From assembly GCA_003712165.1 (NCBI GenBank), contig RHLH01000001.1, positions 1,585,575 to 1,649,574 of the forward strand: a stretch of DNA of 64,000 nt. The letters run 5' to 3'. The position numbers and the translations under genes are program-made. Below are positions 13,201 to 19,267 of the stretch, one piece after another (position 1 is the first letter of the stretch; each line of letters begins with the position of its first letter). This DNA is from Phycisphaera sp. (GTDB lineage: Bacteria > Planctomycetota > Phycisphaerae > Phycisphaerales > UBA1924). The notes below the pieces were generated by a model. That model was not told where the DNA came from. It saw nothing but the letters and a program-made list of their open reading frames with translations, and ran no database searches.

Positions 13201-14899
13201 TGAGGAAGTTCTTTCGGGGCGTACCGTTGCCGGCGGAAGAACAGGTAGCGGCAAAGCGATCAAACTGCGTTTCTACCGACAACAGCTGATCGCCGAGATG
13301 GAAGAGACCAATCAGTACACAGAAACAGAGATCGACACAGTTGTTCGTGAACAGGTTTCGCTCACCCCGGAGCTCAGAACGAACTCTGTGCTCGTCGCGG
13401 CACCACCGGATGTCATGCAGTTCATCGAGTCGATGATTACAGATCTGGACACGACTACCGCGGGTACCCGCAAGATCGAGAAGTTCAGACTCGAGAATGC
13501 CGACGCCCGTGCGATGGCCGACGTGCTCCGCAATCTTTTCAGCCTCAGGCAGAGCGGTCAGAACAACCTGTTCCTCGTTCCCTCCGGCGCAATCTCTCAG
13601 CAGCCCGGCCTCGAGGAAGGCGTTCTCGAGGGTGTTGATGGTCAGGCGTTGACCCCAGTCCCTGATGATCGCCAGCAACTGGCAATCACGATCGATGCAC
13701 GAACCAATACTTTGCTCGTGTCGGCAACAGACGAGTATCTCGATCTCGTTCGAGATGTCGTGGTCGAACTCGATTCGATCATCGCGACTGAGCGTGAGCA
13801 AATCGTGTTCGATCTTCAGTATGCCCAGGCCGAGACGGTTGAGGCGACACTCCAAGAGTACTTCTCGTCGGAAGCCGAGCGCATACGCGACGTGCTTTCT
13901 CCATCTCAGGGCGGTTCTTTGACTCGCCAATTAGAACAGGAAGTGACCGTTGTCGGTGACACCAAGAGTCAAAAGGTGCTCATATCGGCATCCCCCAGAT
14001 ACATCGAGACTGTGCGTCAGATCGTGACAGAACTCGATGCCCCGCCGCCGCAAGTCATTATCCAAGTGCTGCTCGCTGAAGTTACGCTTGATCAATCAGA
14101 CCAATGGGGGCTTTCTGCGGACGCGTTCGATGTTGGTGGCGACAGCTACGACATCGGGTTCCTTGGAGCGGGCGCATCGCTTGCCACGGCTCTCGGTGTA
14201 CCCAACTTATCGGTGTCTTCGACCGATTTCAGCTTACTCGTGAGGGCTTTGCAGGCACAGGGCAAGCTTCAAATCCTCTCAAATCCACGCCTTACCGTGA
14301 ACAACAACGAGGTCGCATCGATCCAGGTTGGTGAGAACGTTGCGCTCCCTGACGAAGTTGAAACACTAACCGATGGGAGGACGAGAGCCAGCGTGCGTCG
14401 CGAGGATGTCGGTGTACTTCTTACCGTGACCCCATCGATCAGCTCAGATGGCTTTGTAAGGCTTGATATCGAGCCAGAGATTTCGACAGTCACCGAACGC
14501 ACGACACAGATCACCGAAGACTTCGCCGCGCCAATTATCAGCACTCGTAAGGTTGATACGACAGTTACCGTACGCGACGGTCAGACAGTTGTGATCGGTG
14601 GCCTGATCCAAACGACGCAGCAAGAAAGACGCACCAAGGTTCCACTGATTGGAGATATCCCCTACCTCGGAATTCCATTCAGGAGCCATGACATCCAGGA
14701 TGTGCGCACTGAGTTGCTCGTCATTCTGACGCCCCAGGTGATCGTCGGTGGTGTCAACGGCGGTTCAGATCTGCTTGATGTAGATACAAAGAGGGCGATC
14801 GAGAACTACATTGACCCCGTCGGTATGCGAAAGATGATTGAGAATCATGATCCTGTGAAAGCAGATGAAGCCGACGTTATCGATTCAGGTGGGGAATGA
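1241..14899 (+). CDS. Giant secretin with about 50 tandem N1-type ring domains
   Basis: A 4552-residue protein in one uninterrupted 13.66-kb frame. ATG 1241 has AAGGAG nine bases upstream. Residues 1-31 are a signal peptide ending TPLLAQ. A STN/N0-like domain follows (about 50-125). From about 145 to 4266 I count about 50 repeats of 65-100 residues, each with an opening strand (such as IRLEHARAD), a helix, a variable loop, a strand with the motif TNTLIV or TNSLIV, and a helix ending in LD. This is the secretin N1 (KH-like) domain. Residues about 4267-4510 are the outer-membrane secretin domain with the signature VPLIGDIPYLGIPFRS. Ordinary GspD or PilQ proteins have one to four N-domains. PilN-, PilO- and PilP-like neighbours indicate a type IV pilus or type II secretion role. 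The purpose of the extra rings is unknown. Confidence 0.9.
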   Translation: MPISAQRTATVFFAPAAAGFGIIWSSTPLLAQESQPAEQPAATEPAEQQPAALSPEIGFAFKNAPFDQVLDFFARQAGVPIIFESDAPQGVLTFVSAETYELEEAISVLNLMLRRHDRHLRHEGDFLYLSTLPEAAKRAGEAFKGELPDGITPDQIVTITIPLSNANAALVADQIRPLLEAYGSVTPVPEQNVVILVESAAQIERLSQVIQTIDERRPVDSSYKVFPLRNAQPDVVVEALKGLVGQRVQRIIIDKDGKQRVVEDVDVGGLNIQPDARTNSVIVVGPESRIQTVEELIMLLDADEHGAAGGGRSMVTLSLSSVSPKVASDRLSQLFGSLDEKRKPTIVPLDEARKVAIIGSAEHVSQATALIDELDPRRGGEGLDEEVARVVPLEHLSAQSAQTLLTRLLSPRQQDILRIVVGSDNRSLVVAGPQGEIARLESLLSGIDRPAAGAREVRIVRIDAPNPEGVFSKAEQLFEKSNGEASELDRSLESDSGSATLIGDRDDIESFVRLLSAAEQTAGLATESRTYDVDSGSAQVLADQLRRVVGVVLDGQGAMPSIQAVPELDQIVVRAQPAQFQLVQGLMQQITARESETTRVEVVRLKSDDPEELVGRAQELALLSEPKIEPATVRYDNESGHLIITGSDESVAAFNVGLQQAQRMTPPSRTTRFVDVQRANAEDLVEPLRAFLAQADSIDPGRSVPEPSITAVSRTNSLMVVAEPAQHQMIEQHVRRLDVLEQTDLPPLRLLQLRTAEASSIAQMLTDQYRQRPQTERTAKPVEVRADAATNTLIVAAHEDLFGDIKSFVEALNTERAEGPERVTKLFPLRVARAADVALAMDRLYPEPPIPLDRRGNPMPWLREPKQVTVSAEENSNSLIIDAPADRMESLTELAEQLDRVQVPAAAELRTYRVEDADLGVIAKALSGLASRGVLSSPAQAGRQQVQVLIETEPMSKTLIVAGDEVTFQKVEQMLADLSAVPVERELRIVPITGQLASDVAARAEQIYEIQISTLPDAKQVDVTIDAETNTLEVVAEAESMSRFLTILEELQNQTGPSRQIRLVELRQSKVTQVASFMQELLATSSAMKQHGGPMPTFEAIESTNSLLISATAEDWAVIDPLIKSLDTADGQQRPPLRIMKLRSTDASNIATVLQRSFDERPAAERATKPVDIRADASTNTLIVAAHQDVLPEVEQIVSDLNDAQAIDSEGRGIQIFPLRVARAEELARTIDQMYPEPPMPVDSRGRPRPDLRQGKEIFVRADVATNSLIVDAPSVRLAGFEQLVKELDRAKATEDIEIRTYQLMRADLESVEHTLRELADRNALGATGRTPVTISAEQRGRSLIVSGPVEIFEAVEDLIASLDSPPDLPTRVLRFYRLEHARVDSLAPVLRETLQDQAAQLLGPGHGSGEDVLSVSSDAGSNTLIISAPEAVQHVAAELVEALDSQAAAGSRHSVRVISLTYADANSVAPTLSAAAAAMDIPQASRPVIRAVRGVNSIVVSGSKKEVEQIAEFVTSLDIRPIDAESPGVETFELQHAQAEVIAETIESLLVNQLETDPRVMAIRLRYTRDQAPPAPSVKVEPDARTNTLIVSAPVATLELARAIVQKLDQPSGVERSMVTFTPARSKAETLADVVRRVIDKTAATQGDSVELFVEPASGSIVVTGTQDAVAQAASLLAEFDERTVAIPETTIRTISLGSASAESLARTLTSVLSDRSRWPEKLIQAADAGLPVANPSFTANLENNSLLVVAPSTLDSLIDQLVSSFDDDASGGRDTRVFRITRGDASSIADALRTSLAESASSAEPDATVTAEPVSNSVVVVAGDRLMARAESLIEQLDETIDADGVSVRTIRLEHARADALAPILDQIVQRNAETDLMPSWMLGSYLANGGKVRQSARVIAETRMNALIVTGPTPVLDLAEQVAAELDVPQGSIESGRPVRVLAVNNAEARAIAETIDAIFEEDATATTPPVVRVDQQSNALVIRASEDQFARIDSLVSDLDAAAIGSSRQLRRIDVDPSRMPAGEMAEILRSLLEDRSGVRVEIMSTDDLLQRESEQGMLSPIHGSSSPAGVVFEAIAGLAQAHDVYLPLATSLLTESKNDLVGQQPEEDGQSEEPDVVITVDPVTNTLIVTGSTVMTDRLAELASEIERMAPSEPSRARVIRLPNDIDPNSVALVLTRTSQQIGRRSVSNPGGFTGSVAAAPDRAGNSVIVWANDTDFESLSPLVAAMAEPVSDTPRVVKVYPLSTIRANRALVSVRDFVSPSPTGRQARRVRATAVAIQTQGGGEVLAELDSSNISVTAGPGNTSLIVSAPSDAIAAIDRFISLIDQTPAESHMGIRRYPLEHADAQSLSRSLVQLFNAQRQSNPDLPRPAIVADQRSNTLLVTAASKQHEEIELILPSLDQANEDDSSSLEMFRLTQNRASSVSRTIDTLLLSRDPAARSRIQLSADDTVGVLFVRAPEEELAVIRQMVIDLDQVTDADLPVRTIALERADAQHVAQAITEFFADIDATTGVNQRNRKPRIAITADSRSGSIVVAANDADFEQIKSLVDTFDGSPEAKDLIYRIYRLRHARASDLGGMVQSISWEMQYERMYGRNQQTQNQDRVYVEANDRLNAIVVLASPDRVDTIERIITELDVPEDSMGELALKAIVLEKSDANAVARVITASTATPGWRIWQGRDSDAVVAQVDRARNAVLLVGRRERVELAAGFVEEIEKAGGEGGGSVKTIRLEHARAGRAAGALNRFFAQRARAQGVAVTGVTVIGSDDGNVIIVAANETDTSLIESMVADIDQPEMGDDRSIEVYVLSNANVNETSRTVSSMFPNRGGRTEDRVIVTPQNQTSSIIVSAPSKLHSPISQLISELDSPPTDENMRILTVSLSSAVASEVASSLQQALPENINVKITPVVRSNSLLLTGSDDAVQLVLQRIEELDSEPVREFMEFKRIRLEHADAFDVYSTLRTVVRSRPAGPSGAIAGVDYDSDENSVALSATSDEIDYLMSIIEQLDMPSEVQRRTEFVALEYANAPQVAEALDVFFGPFAVAAATPGARRVTIVPDEASNSLVISADESEWDSILNLLGTLDSEKYDTSRQLAVIKLEYADAASVAGALDEGFKATLESGIRRDQARQQNRQQNGRDNQASVPTFLIRDEDLPTVSAERETNSLVVFATRRDLERIRGIVEQIDRAEFAEYPEARIIPVQSGRPSEIATAVRELYGSQAGNQGKRSVLVFGDDASRTLIVRADERTFLQIQALADAVQEQSDQQGVRVRVLALKNAPAARVRPSILTAYQQTAQSRGESLSIQVDRTLNALVIASTEELYQEIRATVEELDGASGTQPESSIPGVFGSIQIVDVENNDPARVIQLLNELGVTQPTRDNLPGLVADPVRLSALSSRRAIAVTGSAADVAAIANLIPSIDLESVVPSHAAAVIALEVADAQAVVRTLRELLTPNTGATGASPATSAAEHLRRLSVANGVDEPLELDLAAPIRLLADVTTNSVIVASTESNVTGVRQLATMMDNLPIGEAVVIRVFPLESAAADRVRTIIDDLFRQGSVLASVPGTNRVAKPSTTTGQALLSEIALSIDERSNSLIVAGPEESVALVEVLISDLDADQGATWVEPTLITLDHADPRDLADRLNAVLINGLTDTPESQALQRQAGRIRLATAGGNPEEILSADLFTAAGTLLIEPEPNMGALLVLGSPSNIRVVRELVSMLDVEAASASNTVRLFPLEHAAADRILTIVGELFRERESQPGFRQEDRIITSLDARTNTLVISTSPESFNVLESLLESLDSPDPNYAVGLHVVQIDGGDAVQLAPKIQRLMRERIAATQRAGSVSSPLDSFSIEPESATNSLIIAASDENLVLVKELIDTLTGDEIQTLERGTQVEVIALSSTQPSDAAQAVTEFYVTPENQRRGPGSVGVIPNERLNALVVRGTPEDIESVRALVAQIDTASPSAIQNVKRIELTTANAFEVVQLLEEVLSGRTVAGGRTGSGKAIKLRFYRQQLIAEMEETNQYTETEIDTVVREQVSLTPELRTNSVLVAAPPDVMQFIESMITDLDTTTAGTRKIEKFRLENADARAMADVLRNLFSLRQSGQNNLFLVPSGAISQQPGLEEGVLEGVDGQALTPVPDDRQQLAITIDARTNTLLVSATDEYLDLVRDVVVELDSIIATEREQIVFDLQYAQAETVEATLQEYFSSEAERIRDVLSPSQGGSLTRQLEQEVTVVGDTKSQKVLISASPRYIETVRQIVTELDAPPPQVIIQVLLAEVTLDQSDQWGLSADAFDVGGDSYDIGFLGAGASLATALGVPNLSVSSTDFSLLVRALQAQGKLQILSNPRLTVNNNEVASIQVGENVALPDEVETLTDGRTRASVRREDVGVLLTVTPSISSDGFVRLDIEPEISTVTERTTQITEDFAAPIISTRKVDTTVTVRDGQTVVIGGLIQTTQQERRTKVPLIGDIPYLGIPFRSHDIQDVRTELLVILTPQVIVGGVNGGSDLLDVDTKRAIENYIDPVGMRKMIENHDPVKADEADVIDSGGE
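3471..5346 (+). repeat. Higher-order duplication of a five-domain block inside the giant secretin
   Basis: By eye, N1 repeats 7-11 match repeats 12-16 in order. The clearest pairs are ERTAKPVEVRADAATNTLIV with ERATKPVDIRADASTNTLIV, and FPLRVARAADVA..YPEPP with FPLRVARAEELA..YPEPP, followed in both copies by an R-T-Y repeat. The CCN codons of the two FPLRVARA motifs start at 3721 and 4891, exactly 1170 bases (390 codons) apart. The listed span covers the clearest part. The copies are diverged at DNA level, so the duplication is old. Confidence 0.65.
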
Positions 14900-14917
14900 T
14901 GTTCGGAGTTGATCCGC

Positions 14918-15427
14918 ATGTTCAGACGTAGTCAGGTTGTTTTCGTGCTTGCTGCGTTCTGTCTCGTAGCTCTCACCGGTTGCGTTACTGATGGTCCGAG
15001 GCCCGCACCCAAACCGAAGATCGGCCCTCCCCCGCGCGAAGCCAGGGCCGACGTTCTGCTGTTGAACGTCAGCCAGCCGAGCGATACCGATGGAGACACG
15101 ATCCCCGATACCCTTGTCACGAGCGTCCACATGTTCGATGAGCGATACCAGCTCCCGGTAAGCGTTCCCGGCGGGCTCACATTTCGGCTACTCGATCGTG
15201 AGGCGGAAACCACTCTCACTGAGTGGCCCTTTGAGGGTGATGAGCTCCGGCAGCGCCTCACGCGGGCTCAAGTCGGGCCTGTGTACCGTTTCAGGCTCCG
15301 GATTCCGGTTGACACGCCCCCTGTGACTGAATCGTATGTGACAATTCAGTGCGTCATGGAGGCCGATTCGGGCCAGAAAACGCAGGCCTGGCATAGGGAT
15401 CTCCCCTGGTTGTCGGTTCCCCGCTGA
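14918..15427 (+). CDS. Small lipoprotein downstream of the giant secretin
   Basis: A 169-residue protein of unknown family. The N-terminus FVLAAFCLVALTGC is a lipoprotein signal peptide with lipobox LTGC, so the mature protein should be lipid-anchored. A proline-rich linker (PRPAPKPKIGPPP) follows, then a beta-rich domain with the acidic stretch DTDGDTIPD, which resembles a calcium-binding loop. I prefer ATG 14918 over an in-frame TTG at 14909 because CGGAG lies at 14904-14908, nine bases from the ATG. It starts 18 bases after the secretin stop, so the two are probably co-transcribed. Small lipoproteins beside secretins often act as pilotins, but that role here is inference from position only. 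Confidence 0.7.
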   Translation: MFRRSQVVFVLAAFCLVALTGCVTDGPRPAPKPKIGPPPREARADVLLLNVSQPSDTDGDTIPDTLVTSVHMFDERYQLPVSVPGGLTFRLLDREAETTLTEWPFEGDELRQRLTRAQVGPVYRFRLRIPVDTPPVTESYVTIQCVMEADSGQKTQAWHRDLPWLSVPR

Positions 15428-15430
15428 CTC

Positions 15431-15458
15431 TTCACCTTGTCTTAACAGTTTCCTTTCC
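15431..15458 (+). promoter_or_regulatory. Possible Pho box upstream of pstS
   Basis: TTCACC (15431-15436) and TTAACA (15442-15447) are spaced at 11 bases, with a weaker third unit CTTTCC at 15453-15458. Direct hexamers with an 11-base period resemble PhoB/PhoP boxes. They lie 50-80 bases upstream of pstS, where phosphate-starvation control is expected. The match is partial, so this is only a candidate. Confidence 0.3.
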
Positions 15459-15479
15459 GTAAGCGACCAAGTGTTGTTT

Positions 15480-15493
15480 GCGCAGTACTGCGC
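15480..15493. promoter_or_regulatory. 14-bp perfect palindrome in the pstS leader
   Basis: GCGCAGTACTGCGC is a perfect 14-base palindrome, able to form a 5-bp hairpin with a GTAC loop in RNA. It ends three bases before the GGGAG ribosome site (15496-15500) of pstS. It could be an operator or an mRNA leader hairpin. There is no T-run, so it is not a terminator. Confidence 0.45.
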
Positions 15494-15508
15494 GTGGGAG
15501 ACTGAAAG

Positions 15509-16471
15509 ATGTTGAAGAGGCTGATTTTGGGGGTAGTGGCTTGCGGTCTGAGCACGGGTGTCGCCGCTCAGGCGTCTGATTCGAGCCCGCTCGATGAGAA
15601 CCTGAAGCCCTACGAAGCTGCTGAGGGTGTGACGGGCTCGATCAAAAGCATGGGTTCTGACACCATGAACAACATTATGACGCTCTGGGGTGAACACTTC
15701 ATGCGGACCTACCCCGGCGTCTCGATCGAGGTTGTGGGCAAGGGGTCGTCGACCGCTCCACCCGCACTGACCGAGGGGCAAGCACAGTTCGGCCCCATGA
15801 GCCGCGAGATGAAGGCCGGCGAACTCGACGCGTTCGAAGAGGAGCACGGCTACAAGCCCTTGCTTCTCCGCACCGGCATTGACTGCCTGGCCGTCTTCGT
15901 CCACAAGGACTGCCCGCTCGAGTCACTCTCCCTCGAGCAGCTCGAGGATATCTTCTCGGTCGAGGGTGCCGAGATGACCTGGGGCGATATCGGTGTGACC
16001 GATTCTGAGTGGCGCTTCCAACCTATCGCTCTCTACGGCCGCAATTCCGCTTCCGGTACCTACGGCTACTTCAAGAAGGTCGCTCTGGGCGGGAACGACT
16101 ACAAGGCGACCGTCAAGGAGCAGCCCGGGTCCTCAGCGGTTATCCAAGCTGTCGCAACTGACAAGTTCGGCATGGGCTACTCGGGCTTTGGGTACGCCAC
16201 CCAAGATGTGAAGGCCATCGAACTCTCGCAAGACTCTGGCAGCGAAGCGTTTGTGCCCTCGCTGGACAACGCGTACTCGGGGGATTACCCACTGGCCCGC
16301 TTCCTGCTTGTATACATCAACCACAATCCGACCCGTGATCTCGAGCCGCTCCGCGCAGAGTTCATCAGGCTGATATTCTCCCGCGAGGGACAGGAAGCCG
16401 TGCTGAAGGACGGCTACTTTCCGATCCCGGCTTCAATGGCCGCGGAAGAGCTCGAGCGGGTCGGGCTCTAA
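15509..16471 (+). CDS. pstS: Phosphate ABC transporter periplasmic binding protein
   Basis: A 320-residue PstS-type protein that binds phosphate outside the inner membrane and delivers it to PstCA. Residues 1-22 are a signal peptide ending GVAAQA, with no lipobox, so the protein should be soluble in the periplasm. The ligand-binding loop motif GSDTMNNIM appears near residue 50, followed by GKGSSTAPPAL near 75 and GPMSREMKAGE, typical of the family. A later segment, GRNSASGTYGYF, is the second conserved phosphate loop. ATG 15509 has GGGAG upstream. It is the first gene of a pst operon with the permease and ATPase genes downstream. The leader carries an 11-base-period repeat and a 14-base palindrome that may control it. 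Confidence 0.92.
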   Translation: MLKRLILGVVACGLSTGVAAQASDSSPLDENLKPYEAAEGVTGSIKSMGSDTMNNIMTLWGEHFMRTYPGVSIEVVGKGSSTAPPALTEGQAQFGPMSREMKAGELDAFEEEHGYKPLLLRTGIDCLAVFVHKDCPLESLSLEQLEDIFSVEGAEMTWGDIGVTDSEWRFQPIALYGRNSASGTYGYFKKVALGGNDYKATVKEQPGSSAVIQAVATDKFGMGYSGFGYATQDVKAIELSQDSGSEAFVPSLDNAYSGDYPLARFLLVYINHNPTRDLEPLRAEFIRLIFSREGQEAVLKDGYFPIPASMAAEELERVGL

Positions 16472-16507
16472 CAGCCGCAGTGTGATGACTGCTGAGGGCG
16501 AACACCT

Positions 16508-19267
16508 TTGCCGAATGCGAGCCAGAGCCACGGCGAGGCTGCGGACCTGCGATTCCGCCCCCGTCGGCGGGTTTACCTGATCGACCGGGTCGCCGAGGGT
16601 GTGATCACCCTGGGCGGGATGGGCGTGATTGCGACGGTCCTTGGGATCATCGCGTACCTGCTCTGGGTTGTTGTGCCCCTCATGAAACCAGGCACCGTCG
16701 AGGGAGCCGGGACAGTCCCGGCTCCCTCTTCTGCTTCCTACATCACACTTGATGAATACCAGCGGCTCGCACTGCTGGTCGACCAGAAGGGGGTGCTCCA
16801 CGCCTTCTCACTGGTTGACGGGACCACTGTCGGTGAACCACTCGACCTAGGTGCATACACGGCGAGTTCGTTCTCGCCTGATACTGGCGTACTCGCGCTC
16901 GGGCATGAAGACGGCAACGTCACGCTCGCCACGCTCGATTACAACATCGAGATCGATTCCTCGCGATCTGTCTCGCCTCAGATTGCTGCACTCGCTGTCG
17001 GTGAGTCCGCCGTTGACGGTTCTGGTGTCGTCGAACGCACCGATGAAGACCAGTTTCGGACTGTCTCGGCTGATGTAACAGTCAGCGACCAGGTAACCGA
17101 TCAGACCGAGTCGGCGGTGCCAGTTGTGATCGATGCCGATACGTTCGGTCGCAACCGCGTTGTAGCCGTCATCAGAAATGACGGCACAGGCAGCGTCCTC
17201 AAGGTCACTACGCGTCGTTCGCTCGTAGGAAACAGCTCCAAAACGAGTGTCGAGACGCTGCCAATCGATATTGCCCCTGACTCGCAAACGCCGGGCTGGG
17301 TGCTGCTGCTCGACGAAGGCAGAGAGGTCCTGCTCTTGTGGGAGGACGGCAGGACGCAACGCTACTCAGTATCGAATGATGCGTACAAACAGACCGAGAG
17401 CGTTTCTGCTACCGACGAGGGCGAAAGCATCACTCGGATCCAGCCGCTGCTTGGGCGTAGGACTGTTCTCATCGGGACAGACCTTGGTCGTGTGCACACG
17501 CTCATGCTCACCCGTCCTGATGAGAAAGGCGACGGCAATCGGAAGCTCGTTCGGGTGAGAACCTTTCAGATCGAGGAATCTCCGATCGAAGCCATGGCAA
17601 TCAGCAGGCGCGACCGGACATTCGCCGCGGCCGATTCAGCCGGCGAGATTCGAATCTGGCACGCGACGTCTGGCAAGCAACTCGGAACAACGCGCATGCC
17701 GGGTGGTGCCGCTTCGGCGATCACCGTCGCGCCCAAACTCGACGGTTTCTACGCCGTAAACGAAACGGGCGTCGCTTCTTGGCGTCTTGAACCCGGTCAT
17801 CCGAAGGCAACATTTGAATCGTTGTTCCTGCCTGTGTGGTACGAAGGCGACCAGGCTCCGAGTCTAGTGTACCAGTCTACCTCTGCGGATGACTCCGCAG
17901 AATCGAAGATGAGCCTGACACCTCTGATCTTTGGCACGTTCAAAGCGACGGTGTTCGCGATGCTCTTTGCGGTCCCGGTCGCGGTGATGGCCGCGATCTA
18001 CGCAAGCGAGTTCATGTCAAAGAGCCTGCGCAACAAGATCAAACCAACGATCGAGATGATGGCTTCGCTGCCTTCTGTTGTGCTCGGGTTCATCGCAGCG
18101 ATGATTCTTGCTCCGTATATCCGCGACCATTTATCTTCTGTCCTTGTCGGCCTTGTCGTTGTGCCAATCTGCATCCTCTTTGGGTCGGCACTCTGGCCGC
18201 TACTCGGGAACAGGGCATGGCGATTGCCCCAAACAGCTCAGCTCTCTGTCATTGTGCTCGCTGGGCTTGTCGGGATCGCTCTGTCCTCAGCAGCCGGGCC
18301 CGCGATCGATCGGGCGCTCTTCTCGTTGCATGAAACCGAAGAGCAGCTTCTGACGGGCTTTGTGGATCCCGCGCAGCAGATTCCTGAGTGGGCAGAAGAA
18401 AAGTCGGTATTCACTCTCGGTGAAAGGACCAGGCTTCGGGGCGCCGGTTTGTACGTGCTCGATGATCGGGTTGTTGAACCGATCGATATGACCGATCCCG
18501 TCATCCGCGAGCAGTTTGAGAACCGGCGTGAGACTGTCCTGGCTGGATCGTCCCCGTTCAAATTCTGGCTGACCGGGATGGTCGGATCGCCTGTCGCGGG
18601 TTGGGTCGCGCTGATGTTTGTGCCGGCCTTGATCATCGCGGGCTTTATCGGCAGCTCGGTCGGGAGGGCGCACTCCGCAGCCTGGATGCCTCTGGTTCGT
18701 GTTGGCGGGTCGGTGTTGATGGCAGTGCCGATTGCGTATCTGCTGGCATTCGTTCTCAGCGCGATCGGCTTCGATCCGAGAGAGACGATCCTGGGCACTT
18801 TCACTCAGCGGAACACGTTTGTCGTCGGCATCATCATGGGGTTTGCGGTCATCCCAATCATCTTCACGATCAGCGATGATGCGCTCCAGAGTGTGCCAAA
18901 TACGCTCCGCTCGGCGAGCCTTGGAGCGGGTGCGACTCAGTGGCAGACGGCGGTGCGTGTTGTTCTTCCCGTTGCAACAAGCGGTATTTTCAGTGCGATC
19001 ATGATCGGGCTCGGGCGTGCCGCCGGTGAGACCATGATCGTGCTCATGGCAACCGGCAACACACCCGTCATGGACTGGAACATCTTCGGGGGCCTCCGCA
19101 CACTCTCAGCCAACATCGCGGTCGAGCTCCCCGAAGCCGACCGTGGCGGCACGCACTACCGAGTACTCTTCCTTTGCGGCGTGGTTCTGTTCGTCATCAC
19201 TTTCGTTGTGAACACGACCGCCGAGATCGTCCGTCAGCACTTCCGGAAACGGAGTGCGATGCTGTGA
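16508..19267 (+). CDS. pstC: Phosphate ABC transporter permease PstC with large beta-repeat domain
   Basis: A 919-residue protein, about three times the length of a classical PstC. It opens at TTG 16508 behind GAGGG (16494-16498). A basic N-terminus leads to a membrane segment (about 33-58). Residues about 70-460 form a beta-rich region with WD40/propeller-like strands. Residues about 480-915 are the permease, with several hydrophobic segments and the ATPase-contact loop LRSASLGAGATQWQTA followed by GLGRAAGETM. A second soluble insertion lies between permease segments (about 610-680). Long PstC proteins with extra sensory-looking domains are known in other bacteria; here the domain could sense phosphate or bind a partner. 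It is translationally coupled to pstA through GTGA. Confidence 0.88.
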   Translation: MPNASQSHGEAADLRFRPRRRVYLIDRVAEGVITLGGMGVIATVLGIIAYLLWVVVPLMKPGTVEGAGTVPAPSSASYITLDEYQRLALLVDQKGVLHAFSLVDGTTVGEPLDLGAYTASSFSPDTGVLALGHEDGNVTLATLDYNIEIDSSRSVSPQIAALAVGESAVDGSGVVERTDEDQFRTVSADVTVSDQVTDQTESAVPVVIDADTFGRNRVVAVIRNDGTGSVLKVTTRRSLVGNSSKTSVETLPIDIAPDSQTPGWVLLLDEGREVLLLWEDGRTQRYSVSNDAYKQTESVSATDEGESITRIQPLLGRRTVLIGTDLGRVHTLMLTRPDEKGDGNRKLVRVRTFQIEESPIEAMAISRRDRTFAAADSAGEIRIWHATSGKQLGTTRMPGGAASAITVAPKLDGFYAVNETGVASWRLEPGHPKATFESLFLPVWYEGDQAPSLVYQSTSADDSAESKMSLTPLIFGTFKATVFAMLFAVPVAVMAAIYASEFMSKSLRNKIKPTIEMMASLPSVVLGFIAAMILAPYIRDHLSSVLVGLVVVPICILFGSALWPLLGNRAWRLPQTAQLSVIVLAGLVGIALSSAAGPAIDRALFSLHETEEQLLTGFVDPAQQIPEWAEEKSVFTLGERTRLRGAGLYVLDDRVVEPIDMTDPVIREQFENRRETVLAGSSPFKFWLTGMVGSPVAGWVALMFVPALIIAGFIGSSVGRAHSAAWMPLVRVGGSVLMAVPIAYLLAFVLSAIGFDPRETILGTFTQRNTFVVGIIMGFAVIPIIFTISDDALQSVPNTLRSASLGAGATQWQTAVRVVLPVATSGIFSAIMIGLGRAAGETMIVLMATGNTPVMDWNIFGGLRTLSANIAVELPEADRGGTHYRVLFLCGVVLFVITFVVNTTAEIVRQHFRKRSAML

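Noticed and set aside
1241..14899. DNA-level tandem repeat or assembly artefact in the giant gene
   Set aside because: The repeats are strongly diverged at DNA level, the frame is unbroken for 13.66 kb and motifs are constrained, so this is an old protein repeat array.
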